A stretch of 8,246 nucleotides of DNA from JAZDMK01 sp043800975. Its GTDB lineage: Bacteria; Bacteroidota; Bacteroidia; Bacteroidales; JAHJDW01. Both the position numbers and the translations under genes were made by a program. The stretch lies in contig JAZDMK010000263.1 of NCBI GenBank assembly GCA_043800975.1, positions 1-8,246 on the forward strand, read 5' to 3'. Positions within the stretch are counted from its first letter, which is position 1, and each line of letters opens with the position of its first letter. The notes below the pieces were generated by a model. The model was not told where the DNA came from, searched no databases, and was given only the letters and a program-made list of their open reading frames with translations. Below, one piece after another: positions 1 to 7,127 of the stretch.

Positions 1-2010
1 CTTGGCCCCGACAGAACATTTTGTAGCGGAGAACATATTGAACTGATCGATGGTGGAAGTGAGGCTACGTTGTATTTATGGTCAACCAGCTCTTCTGCAA
101 GTTCAATTATAATTACTAATCCTGGTCAGTATTCACTTACGGTTACAGATGGAAATGGTTGTGTGGCGAGCGATACTATTGATATTGACATAAGAGGAGT
201 GAAACCAAAAGTAGGCTTTCTTAGCTCTAGTCCATGCCTTGGGAATTCCATGAGTTTCACGGATACAACAGTAACAATATTGCCGGATTTACCTTTCCAA
301 TGGCTATGGACTTTTGGAGATGGCGATTTATCTTATGTACAAAATCCATCGCATACCTTTACAAATGCAGGACTCCATAATGTAAACCTTCAGGTAGTTT
401 CTGATTCAGGCTGCATAAGCGATACAACACTTTCTGTTTATGTTCTTCATTTGCCTGTTGCTAATTTTAATCCTACCAATGGCTGCGAAAACGCTCCTTT
501 CCTTTTTCATGACACCTCATCTACCCTTGATGGCTCAGTTACTTCCTGGGCTTGGAACTTTGGAAATGGGAACGCATCAATAGTTCAGAATCCAACAGAT
601 ACATTTTCTGCTGTAGGAACATATAATGTGCAATTGATTATTCAAACAAATTTTGGATGTAAAGATACCATTACCAAAACGATCACTATCCGCGAAAAGC
701 CTAATGCATCCTTCATTCACAATGAACCCTGTCAGGGGATACCTATGACTTTTTCTGATAACTCATCTTCTCAGGTTTATTATCCGATTGTTTCCTGGGA
801 CTGGGATTTTGGCGATGGAGAAATTGATTCTTTAGAAAATCCAGTTCATACGTATACTTTGCCCGGTATTTATCAGGCCGCTCTTACAGTGAAGTCGCTT
901 TCGGGATGTACTTCTACATTTATACATCCTGTTGAATTACATGCTTTTCCACAACCCTACTACATTGTTTCATGGCCCTGTGCAGGATCGCCTGTTTTGT
1001 TTACGGATTCTTCATACGTGACTGGTGTATCAAGCGATAGCGTGGTTTCCTGGTTGTGGAATTTCGGAAGTCATGGCGTTTTTATTTCTTCTTCACCATT
1101 GGTTTTATTTGATTCGACAGGTGTTTATTCTTTTACGCTGACTGTAAATTCTAACGCCGCCTGCAGCAAATCAATGACAGACTTTATTACAGTTTTTCCT
1201 TCACCGGTGGCAGATTTTACTTTCTCGCCTGAATACGGTACTGCACCTCTTGATGTTGATTTTACTTCTTCTGCAACTGGCGCTAATACTTATCTCTGGA
1301 GTTTCGGTGACGGCACATCATCTTCTCTACAGAATCCGCAACACAGCTATCTTGTCAATGGTGACTATAATGTAGTGTTCATTGCAACGAATGGGTATAA
1401 CTGCTCGGATACTTCTCTTAATTTAATTCAGGTTATGAATCCCAACGTGGATATGGCGGCCCTTTCGGCTTCTGCTCAGCTGGACGGAAATTACCTTATA
1501 GTTAATGGTGTTTTTAGAAATTATGGCAACAGAGCCGTGAAAAAAGCTGACCTCTTCCTTGATGTTCCGGGTTTTCCTCCGGTGAGGGAAGAGTGGACTG
1601 GAAATCTGCAGCCTGGTGTTTCGATGAATTATAGTTTTAAAACGCAAATGTTTTCGTTGCAAGTTCCATCATATCTCTGTATTAGCGTGAAAAATCCGGA
1701 TGGTATTATTGATCTTCATCCACTGAATGATATGGCTTGCTATAGTCAGACAGATTCTCTGTTTGTTTCAGAGCCCTTTCCCAATCCAGCTTCCGGTGAT
1801 GTTTCACTGGCCGTTGTTACACCTTTCAGTGATGAACTGGCTGTAGCTGTGTATGATGTTGTAGGGAAACTTGTAATTTCTCAAACCATCACTTCCGTGG
1901 AAGGCGTGAACAATTTGCATTTAAATACAGCTACATTATCAATAGGATTGTATACAATCAGAGTGCAATACAGAGGTTTGAAGGAAGTAAGAAAATTTGT
2001 AAGAAATTAA
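1..2010 (+). CDS. PKD-repeat surface protein with T9SS C-terminal sorting domain (5' partial)
   Basis: The frame is open from base 1 and ends at TAA 2008-2010, giving 669 residues; the true start is upstream, and the TTG at 70 is only an internal codon. Numbering from base 1, a first Ig-like module (about 1-66) is followed by five PKD modules at about 69-149, 152-231, 234-313, 318-399 and 401-479. Their core motif reads TFGDG, NFGNG, DFGDG, NFGSH (degenerate) and SFGDG. Next comes a CARDB-like beta domain (about 483-588), then a C-terminal region (about 589-669) starting PFPNPASGDV, with YDVVGKLV and GLYTIRV, which matches type-A T9SS sorting domains. By family knowledge such proteins cross the outer membrane through T9SS and serve as adhesins, gliding-associated proteins or enzyme scaffolds. 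No catalytic domain is visible in this part, so the specific role is unknown. The stop interlocks with that of the convergent mlaD-like gene. Confidence 0.9.
   Translation, partial: LGPDRTFCSGEHIELIDGGSEATLYLWSTSSSASSIIITNPGQYSLTVTDGNGCVASDTIDIDIRGVKPKVGFLSSSPCLGNSMSFTDTTVTILPDLPFQWLWTFGDGDLSYVQNPSHTFTNAGLHNVNLQVVSDSGCISDTTLSVYVLHLPVANFNPTNGCENAPFLFHDTSSTLDGSVTSWAWNFGNGNASIVQNPTDTFSAVGTYNVQLIIQTNFGCKDTITKTITIREKPNASFIHNEPCQGIPMTFSDNSSSQVYYPIVSWDWDFGDGEIDSLENPVHTYTLPGIYQAALTVKSLSGCTSTFIHPVELHAFPQPYYIVSWPCAGSPVLFTDSSYVTGVSSDSVVSWLWNFGSHGVFISSSPLVLFDSTGVYSFTLTVNSNAACSKSMTDFITVFPSPVADFTFSPEYGTAPLDVDFTSSATGANTYLWSFGDGTSSSLQNPQHSYLVNGDYNVVFIATNGYNCSDTSLNLIQVMNPNVDMAALSASAQLDGNYLIVNGVFRNYGNRAVKKADLFLDVPGFPPVREEWTGNLQPGVSMNYSFKTQMFSLQVPSYLCISVKNPDGIIDLHPLNDMACYSQTDSLFVSEPFPNPASGDVSLAVVTPFSDELAVAVYDVVGKLVISQTITSVEGVNNLHLNTATLSIGLYTIRVQYRGLKEVRKFVRN
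205..1437 (+). other. Array of five PKD modules with regularly spaced cysteine pairs
   Basis: Protein-level repeat inside the surface protein. Each module is about 80 residues and carries a W-x-(W)-x-F-G-(D/N/S)-G type loop, an HxF/HxY or similar strand and a G-x-Y-x-V/A strand, all hallmarks of PKD folds. Modules 1-4 each have a cysteine near the start (usually PCxG) and one near the end (usually GC): residues 79/138, 162/220, 244/303 and 327/388. Module 5 lacks the first cysteine and keeps only C468. The modules are diverged at DNA level, so this is an old duplication rather than a recent tandem repeat. Confidence 0.85.
1765..2007 (+). other. Type-A T9SS C-terminal secretion signal domain
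   Basis: The last 81 residues of the surface protein begin SEPFPNPASGDVSL and end with a basic strand (GLKEVRKFVRN). The PNPA motif, the YDVVGKLV strand and the GLYTIRV strand are the conserved blocks of the type-A sorting domain. In the family this domain directs export through the T9SS translocon and is cleaved during attachment to the cell surface. It implies that the organism encodes T9SS elsewhere (PorU, PorV, SprA/Sov and others), none of which is in the window. Confidence 0.85.
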
Positions 2011-3002
2011 TTCGCTTTTTTAGGCGGAGTATATTTATTCTTTTTACCGCCTCTTCCGAAAACAGAGAAGTGTAGATAACGATTCGGATTCAGACGCAAA
2101 TCCTCAAGAAACAAATCCACTTCCTTGGCAGATTTATGCAAATTTTTATATAATGTGTCATTGTTCAGCAACAACCCCATACTTCCCTGACCGGAATTTA
2201 TCTTTGCCATTACATCATTGAATTGAGTCAGCGATTTATTTGCATTGTTAATTGTATGCGCAATGTTGGCCTGCAGCAGCGTGTCGCTAAGCTGAGAAAA
2301 ATTATTAATGATATTGGCAATCTTCTGGTTATTGTTTTTAATATTATTTGAAATTGATTCTACATTTCCGACAATCATCGCAAGGCGGTTGCGCTGGCTA
2401 GAAAGAAGGGTGTCAAGATTGTAAGATGTATGCTCTAAATTCTGGATTGTAAATTTGATACTCTCAAAACTACGCGTCAGATTTTCTCTTGTTTTTTCAT
2501 TGAATACATATTGAACCACTGCAAGTACGGAATCGAAGGAGAGGAGCAACTGCTCCACCTTTCGCTTGAGTGGCAGCATTTCCATGTTGACTTCATCTTT
2601 CAGACTCGACTGTACAGCTGAATACAATGTATCTTTCGGTTTGGCCAAAACATTGCTGTTCCCCAAACGCAGCTCTATGGCTTTGGAGCCCATCAGGTCG
2701 GAGCTGTAAATCATGGCAACTGTATTCGAAGGAATATCGAAATCATCGGTAATTAAAATTTCAACAACGATTTTTCCAAGTTGCTTAGGGTGAAAATAAA
2801 TATCATCAATCTGCCCTACTTTAAAGCCGTTTACATAAACAGGATTGGATACGGAAAGACCTGCAATATTGGAGTACACAGCATAATAAATACGCTTATG
2901 GGAAAAAATATCACGACCCTTCATGAAGTTGTAGCCCCAAATAAGTAAGGCCACCGCTGCAACAATAACGATCCCGATTTTTGATTCTCTTTTTACTTTC
3001 AT
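2007..3002 (-). CDS. MCE/MlaD-family phospholipid transport protein
   Basis: A 331-residue protein with ATG at 3002 and TAA at 2009-2007. A short basic N-terminus is followed by one membrane segment (about residues 9-24, IGIVIVAAVALLIWGY), giving an inner-membrane anchor with a periplasmic body. Residues about 36-114 are the MCE domain, with the typical VYVNGFKVGQI strand-turn and a DLMGSKAIEL end strand. Residues about 140-300 are polar, helical and Asn/Gln-rich, consistent with the extended helical region of MCE proteins. The tail is basic (GRGGKKNKYTPPKK). MlaD proteins form rings that carry phospholipids between inner and outer membranes with the MlaE/MlaF ABC transporter. Those partners are not in this window, so transport is inferred from family. 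The gene lies 86 bp downstream of the amidase on the same strand, with a good promoter candidate in the gap, and its stop overlaps the convergent surface-protein stop. Confidence 0.88.
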   Translation of the reverse strand: MKVKRESKIGIVIVAAVALLIWGYNFMKGRDIFSHKRIYYAVYSNIAGLSVSNPVYVNGFKVGQIDDIYFHPKQLGKIVVEILITDDFDIPSNTVAMIYSSDLMGSKAIELRLGNSNVLAKPKDTLYSAVQSSLKDEVNMEMLPLKRKVEQLLLSFDSVLAVVQYVFNEKTRENLTRSFESIKFTIQNLEHTSYNLDTLLSSQRNRLAMIVGNVESISNNIKNNNQKIANIINNFSQLSDTLLQANIAHTINNANKSLTQFNDVMAKINSGQGSMGLLLNNDTLYKNLHKSAKEVDLFLEDLRLNPNRYLHFSVFGRGGKKNKYTPPKKAN

Positions 3003-3021
3003 TACTTGTTTACCAAGGCTG

Positions 3022-3052
3022 CAAATTTAACCAATTATTCAAATACTACAAA
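3022..3052 (-). promoter_or_regulatory. Candidate Bacteroidota-type promoter of the mlaD-like gene
   Basis: Read on the minus strand, TTTG (3052-3049) is followed by exactly 19 bp and then TAAATTTG (3029-3022). This matches the known Bacteroidota sigma consensus of a -33 TTTG and a -7 TAnnTTTG at both elements and in spacing. Transcription would begin near 3015-3018, giving a leader of about 13-16 nt before the ATG at 3002. It means the mlaD-like gene can be transcribed separately from the amidase, although read-through is also possible. Support is by motif match only. Confidence 0.55.
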
Positions 3053-3088
3053 AAATAGAATCAATCGATTATGTATGTGTGAAATGAA

Positions 3089-4273
3089 TCAATTGCCACC
3101 CAGCAATTTCTTTGCTTCTTCTATGCTGATTCGCTTGTCGTTGTTGAAAGCGACTACAAAGGCGTCAGGGTATCCTTTCCCTTTCAGCTCTTTTAGATAA
3201 GCATTGGCTTCTTTCAATGATTTGTATTCGCCGGCAGTGTATTTGAATTTCCCTTTATCATTGTATTCATACACATTTTTTAAACCGGAGAATGATTTTG
3301 AGGTGAGCGAAATCTTTGTTTCAGAAGTTTTAATCTGAATGCGGTACACAATACCGGCAGGCTTGTCATTCGAATTATTATTGTTGTTTACATTCCCGTT
3401 GTTGTTGGGCTTCACCTTAACAGTATCTTTTACTTCGAATTGTTTAGGATCATATTTTAATGTATCCTTCAGATCGGATTCATCGCTGACATAGGCCGTG
3501 CCTTCCAGATCTGCCTTGTATTGTTTGAATGCGCGGAAGATGGCGGCGGCAATGTAATCCTGATTTTTATCCTGCGCGAGAAAAGCTTCATCAACGTGAT
3601 TGGAAAGGAAACCGGCTTCTATCAGCACACTCGGCATCGTGGTTTTATAAAGAACAAGAAAACCGGCCTGTTTAACGCCACGATCCACACGCCCTACACG
3701 CGTTTTGATTTCTTTCTGAATGCGACTGGCCAGATTTAAACTCTGCTCCAGATAAGCATTCTGATATAGAGAAAAAATAATATTGGCTTCCGGAGAATTG
3801 GGATCAAAGCCATCGTATTTGGCAATGTAATTATCCTCGAGTAAAATAGAAGCATTTTCTTTTTTTGCAACCTCAAGATTAGCCTGGGTTTTATTGGTTC
3901 CCATCACAAACGTTTCTGCTCCGTGAGGATTGGGTTTTGGATTTGAATTACAGTGAATGGAAATATACAAATCGGCTTTGGCATTATTGGCAATCGTGGC
4001 TCTTTGATACAGCTCAATAAATTCATCTGTGCTGCGTGTGTAAATTACTTTAACATTTTTTATGTTTTGTTCAATGTATCCGCCGAGCTTTAGCGCAAGC
4101 GCAAGCGTAATGTCCTTTTCCTTCGTCTTTGAGCCGCATGCACCGGGGTCTTTGCCACCATGACCTGCGTCAATTACAATCGTTTTGAAAGTAAATGCAG
4201 GCGCACAGGAGGTCTGTGAAAGTGCGGGAACACTTAGCCACAAAGCGATTAGGAGCCAGAGGAAACGATTCAC
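3089..4273 (-). CDS. N-acetylmuramoyl-L-alanine amidase (Amidase_3) with C-terminal SPOR-like domain
   Basis: A zinc amidase that cleaves the bond between MurNAc and the stem peptide of peptidoglycan in the periplasm. The start chosen is GTG at 4273, which gives 394 residues and a compact signal peptide (MNRFLWLLIALWLSVPALSQ, cleavage likely after ALS). An ATG at 4363 in the same frame would add 30 residues before the hydrophobic core and run into the lptD start region; TTG at 4297 is also possible. The catalytic domain covers about 27-258. Likely zinc ligands are H38 (DAGHGG), E52 (KEKD) and H107 (SIHCN), and the catalytic glutamate is E219 (LIEAGFLSN), so all key residues are present. An Asn-rich linker (about 290-302) joins it to a SPOR-like domain (about 307-394; VYRIQI, YTAGEY, GYPDAFVVA). 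SPOR domains bind denuded glycan at division septa, which suggests a role in daughter-cell separation. Confidence 0.92.
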   Translation of the reverse strand: MNRFLWLLIALWLSVPALSQTSCAPAFTFKTIVIDAGHGGKDPGACGSKTKEKDITLALALKLGGYIEQNIKNVKVIYTRSTDEFIELYQRATIANNAKADLYISIHCNSNPKPNPHGAETFVMGTNKTQANLEVAKKENASILLEDNYIAKYDGFDPNSPEANIIFSLYQNAYLEQSLNLASRIQKEIKTRVGRVDRGVKQAGFLVLYKTTMPSVLIEAGFLSNHVDEAFLAQDKNQDYIAAAIFRAFKQYKADLEGTAYVSDESDLKDTLKYDPKQFEVKDTVKVKPNNNGNVNNNNNSNDKPAGIVYRIQIKTSETKISLTSKSFSGLKNVYEYNDKGKFKYTAGEYKSLKEANAYLKELKGKGYPDAFVVAFNNDKRISIEEAKKLLGGN

Positions 4274-4283
4274 GTAAAAATTG

Positions 4284-4291
4284 TATTTTTG
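4284..4291 (+). promoter_or_regulatory. Possible -7 element of lptD
   Basis: TATTTTTG fits the TAnnTTTG consensus on the plus strand. No good -33 TTTG lies at the usual distance, so it is a weak call. If used, the transcript would begin near 4298. A TTG codon at 4289-4291 would then be part of the promoter and could not start the protein, which agrees with choosing the TTG at 4349. Confidence 0.3.
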
Positions 4292-4335
4292 TGTCAAATC
4301 ACGTTTTTTGCAAAGCTTTTGCTGGAACGGATTTA

Positions 4336-4343
4336 CAAATTTA
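4336..4343 (-). promoter_or_regulatory. Possible -7 element of the amidase gene
   Basis: Minus-strand TAAATTTG (4343-4336) is identical to the -7 octamer in front of mlaD. No TTTG is found 17-21 bp upstream, so only half of the promoter is supported. If real, transcription starts near 4329, inside the longest possible reading frame. That excludes the ATG at 4363 and favours the TTG at 4297 or the GTG at 4273. Confidence 0.3.
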
Positions 4344-4348
4344 AAAAA

Positions 4349-6958
4349 TTGCTGCGAATTCATCGTTTAAAAAAAATATTTGTTCTCTTTCTGCTGCTGG
4401 CAGGGGTTTCAGTGTTGCATGCCCAACAGACAAAAACCATGCCCGACAGCCTGAAAAAGATCCCTGCCGACTCGCTTCTGATAAAAACAGATTCTTTAAA
4501 AAGTCGCCCGGACACCGCTTTTTCAAAAAACGATTCTGTTAAAATTTCTAAAAATTCATTAAAATCGGAAGTTAAATACAGCGCCCGCGATTCCATCCGT
4601 TTTGAAGTAAAATCGAAAATGGTGTATTTGTATGGAATGGCTGAAATTTTTTATGAAAGTATTCATCTGCAAGCTTCTTACATAGAGATTGATTTTAATA
4701 AAAAACTGATTTCAGCCAAAGGCTTGCCCGACAGTACAGGAAAAATTGTGGGAGAACCCATCTTCAACGATGGAGGACAGGAATTCACTTCGGGAGGAAT
4801 GACCTATAATTACGATACAAAGCGCGGGATCATCAAAGATATTTATACCACTGAAGGTGATGGATTTCTTCACGGGCAGCTTGTAAAACGCCAGGCCGAC
4901 AATTCGATCAACATTCGCGGAGGCTTTTATACAACCTGCAATCACAAGGATCCGCATTTTGCCATTCGCTTTGGAAAAGCAAAAGTGATTCCCGATGATA
5001 AAATTATTACCGGTCCGGCCTATATGGAAGTAGAGAAAGTGCCCATGCCGCTGGGCGTTCCATTTGGTTATTTTCCGAATAAGAAAGGACAGAAGTCGGG
5101 AATAATTATTCCTACTTATGGATCTTCTTCCAACCGCGGATACTTTCTTGAGAATGGTGGATATTATATCGGCGGAAAAGATTATTACGATTTGTCACTG
5201 CGTGCGTCTATCTTCAGCCGGGGAAGCTGGGCGGCCAAAGTAGCATCATCGTATGTACGCAAGTATCGCTACACAGGAAGTATCAGCGCAGATTATTCGA
5301 ATAATATTTACAGCGAAAAAGGTTTGCCTGATTATAAAGTAAGCAAGGATTTTTTCCTTCGCTGGAGTCATGCGCAGGATCCAAAGGCCCGTCCCACAAG
5401 CCGTTTTTCAGCCAATGTCAATGCAGGAACCAGCAGTTATAATCAGTTGAATTCATACAGCGCAAACGACTATATGAATAACACCTATCAGTCGAACGTG
5501 TCGTACAGCAAAAGCTTTGGTAAACTTTTTAATTTCTCGGCAAACCTTCGCCACAACCAGAATACACAAACAAAAATTGTCAACCTTACATTGCCTGAGG
5601 TTATGTTTTCCATGAATCGGTACAATCTATTTAAAAGAAAGGAACAAGTTGGAAAGCGCCGCTGGTATGAAGATATCTCAACTAGTTATGTGATGAATTC
5701 ACGCAATGAATTGAATACCCCCGACTCATTGCTCTTTAAACCGGAAACGCTCGATCGCTTTGTAAACGGAGTCAAACACAGCATTCCCATTTCCACATCC
5801 ATCAAAATGGGATACTTTTCATTCACACCAACCATCAATTATAATGAGCGATGGTATTTGCAAAGCATTCACAAAAGTTTTCAGGATTCGTTGTTTTCCG
5901 CTACAGATACTTTGTACCACCAAATTGTAACGGATACAATTAAAGGCTTTAATGCGATTCATGATGCGAATTTTTCAGCCAATCTTTCTACCAAACTCTA
6001 TGGAATGCTTCGTTTAAAACGCGGACCGGTGGCTGCTTTACGCCATGTATTGACGCCCACTGTAGGTTTTACACTTCAACCGGCATACAATAAATATTAC
6101 AAGCAGGTTCAGAAAGATACAATTGGAAATACAGCTTATTATTCGATGTATGAAAATTTCATGTACGGTTCTCCTGCCCGCGAACGCAGCGGGAATGTGA
6201 CTTTCGCGCTGAATAATAATCTGGAAATGAAAATCAGAACACCGCGTGATTCGGTGAATGAAACAAAAAAAATTATGCTGATTGAAAGTTTTACCATTCA
6301 GGGTGGATACGATCTGGCGCGCGATTCATTAAACTGGAACAAGGTGATGATGAGCGGAAGAACCAAACTTTTTAAAAATCTGGATGTAACCTATTCAAGT
6401 ATCTGGGACCCTTATGTAGTCGATTCGCTGAACATAAATTACAATGTATTTGAATACGAAAAAAACCACCGCCTTCTTCGCCTGAGCAATACGCGGTGGG
6501 TGCTGAGTCTGAACTGGAATCTTTCTGCAAAGAAAAAAGATGCGAAGAAAAAAACTTCATTCGGTGATCCCGCAGAAATTTCAATGATCAATGCAAACCC
6601 TGATAATTACATTGATTTTAATAATCCCTGGCGCTTGGGACTGGGATACAATTTCGATCACAACAAAATATTTTATCCCGACAGCGTTCAGAAAACATTG
6701 ATACAAACCATGCGGGCAGAAGGGGAACTAAGCATTACTTCCAAATGGAAAATTGGTTTTTCCGCTTTCTATGATATTAAAAAAGGTGAATTCAGTTATG
6801 TAACGGTTGACATCTACCGTGATCTTCATTGCTGGGAGCTGAAGTTTCACTGGATTCCTTTTGGCATGCGCCAGAGTTATTTCTTCACACTTTCTGTAAA
6901 ATCATCTGTGCTGCAGGATTTGAAACTGACTAAGAAGAGAGACTGGTACGATTACTAA
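4349..6958 (+). CDS. lptD: LPS-assembly outer-membrane protein LptD (Bacteroidota type)
   Basis: LptD is the outer-membrane barrel that, with LptE, inserts lipopolysaccharide into the outer leaflet. The start is a judgement: the frame is open to the TTG at 4289, but the signal peptide (MLRIHRLKKIFVLFLLLAGV, then SVLHA before QQ) fits the TTG at 4349, giving 869 residues. The first in-frame ATG (4439) would remove the signal peptide. Residues about 28-77 form a low-complexity Ser/Lys/Asp linker with repeated DSL/DSLK. Residues about 78-230 are the OstA/LptA-like periplasmic domain (VYLYGMAEIFYESIHLQASYI, with GGFYTTC at its end). From about 230 (VPMPLGVPFGYFPN) to the end is the LptD barrel, with many alternating aromatic strands and the characteristic end LQDLKLTKKRDWYDY. 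The mature protein has only two cysteines, C197 and C828. It is divergent from the amidase and followed by a repeat-rich gap. Confidence 0.9.
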   Translation: MLRIHRLKKIFVLFLLLAGVSVLHAQQTKTMPDSLKKIPADSLLIKTDSLKSRPDTAFSKNDSVKISKNSLKSEVKYSARDSIRFEVKSKMVYLYGMAEIFYESIHLQASYIEIDFNKKLISAKGLPDSTGKIVGEPIFNDGGQEFTSGGMTYNYDTKRGIIKDIYTTEGDGFLHGQLVKRQADNSINIRGGFYTTCNHKDPHFAIRFGKAKVIPDDKIITGPAYMEVEKVPMPLGVPFGYFPNKKGQKSGIIIPTYGSSSNRGYFLENGGYYIGGKDYYDLSLRASIFSRGSWAAKVASSYVRKYRYTGSISADYSNNIYSEKGLPDYKVSKDFFLRWSHAQDPKARPTSRFSANVNAGTSSYNQLNSYSANDYMNNTYQSNVSYSKSFGKLFNFSANLRHNQNTQTKIVNLTLPEVMFSMNRYNLFKRKEQVGKRRWYEDISTSYVMNSRNELNTPDSLLFKPETLDRFVNGVKHSIPISTSIKMGYFSFTPTINYNERWYLQSIHKSFQDSLFSATDTLYHQIVTDTIKGFNAIHDANFSANLSTKLYGMLRLKRGPVAALRHVLTPTVGFTLQPAYNKYYKQVQKDTIGNTAYYSMYENFMYGSPARERSGNVTFALNNNLEMKIRTPRDSVNETKKIMLIESFTIQGGYDLARDSLNWNKVMMSGRTKLFKNLDVTYSSIWDPYVVDSLNINYNVFEYEKNHRLLRLSNTRWVLSLNWNLSAKKKDAKKKTSFGDPAEISMINANPDNYIDFNNPWRLGLGYNFDHNKIFYPDSVQKTLIQTMRAEGELSITSKWKIGFSAFYDIKKGEFSYVTVDIYRDLHCWELKFHWIPFGMRQSYFFTLSVKSSVLQDLKLTKKRDWYDY

Positions 6959-6969
6959 TTCTACAAACA

Positions 6970-7007
6970 TCCCGTCCCTCTCCCATAGGGATCCCTTCGG
7001 GACGGGA
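6970..7007. repeat. Nested inverted repeat just after lptD
   Basis: TCCCGTCCC (6970-6978) pairs with GGGACGGGA (6999-7007) over 9 bp around a 20-nt loop. The loop can itself fold: TCCC-ATA-GGGA (6981-6991) or, competing with the outer stem, TCCC-TTC-GGGA (6992-7002). It begins 11 bp after the lptD stop. There is no T-run behind it, so it is not a classical intrinsic terminator on the plus strand; it could still act as a transcript-end or stabilising stem, or be a dispersed intergenic repeat. Confidence 0.6.
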
Positions 7008-7009
7008 CT

Positions 7010-7073
7010 GGACTTTGCGCACTTCGCGTATATTTTCTTTGCGTCTTCGCGGTTAAAAAGAAACGCAAAGTCC
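7010..7073. repeat. 10-bp inverted repeat enclosing CTTTGCG/CTTCGCG direct repeats
   Basis: GGACTTTGCG (7010-7019) and CGCAAAGTCC (7064-7073) are perfect inverted copies 44 bp apart. Between and overlapping them is a direct repeat: CTTTGCGCACTTCGCG (7013-7028) and CTTTGCGTCTTCGCG (7037-7051), differing by one inserted base and one change. The unit looks like dispersed intergenic repeats rather than a gene-specific regulator, but copy number in this genome cannot be seen from here. No coding potential is evident. Confidence 0.6.
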
Positions 7074-7102
7074 TCGCTACCGCTTGCATTGATTTCTTAG
7101 GA

Positions 7103-7120
7103 CTTCCAACTTCCAACTTC
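7103..7120. repeat. CTTCCAA heptamer tandem repeat, 2.6 copies
   Basis: CTTCCAA at 7103-7109 and 7110-7116 is followed by a partial CTTC at 7117-7120. It lies 8 bp past the 3' end of the pseudouridine synthase gene. The unit length is the same as that of the array at the gene's 5' end, although the sequence is unrelated. Confidence 0.7.
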
Positions 7121-7127
7121 GCGCTTT

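Noticed and set aside
2022..2052. AGGCGG/CCGCCT inverted repeat just past the surface-protein stop as a terminator
   Set aside because: The stem is only 6 bp with a 19-nt loop, the T-run precedes rather than follows it on the plus strand, and it encodes the basic tail of the MlaD-like protein.
3006..3200. Plus-strand small open frame at the mlaD/amidase gap
   Set aside because: More than half overlaps the well-supported amidase C-terminus on the other strand, and the rest covers the mlaD promoter region. The peptide has no recognisable features.
6959..7127. CRISPR array or small RNA gene in the repeat-rich gap
   Set aside because: Repeats are short, of several kinds and not regularly spaced with unique spacers. 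No promoter consensus or terminator defines a transcript.
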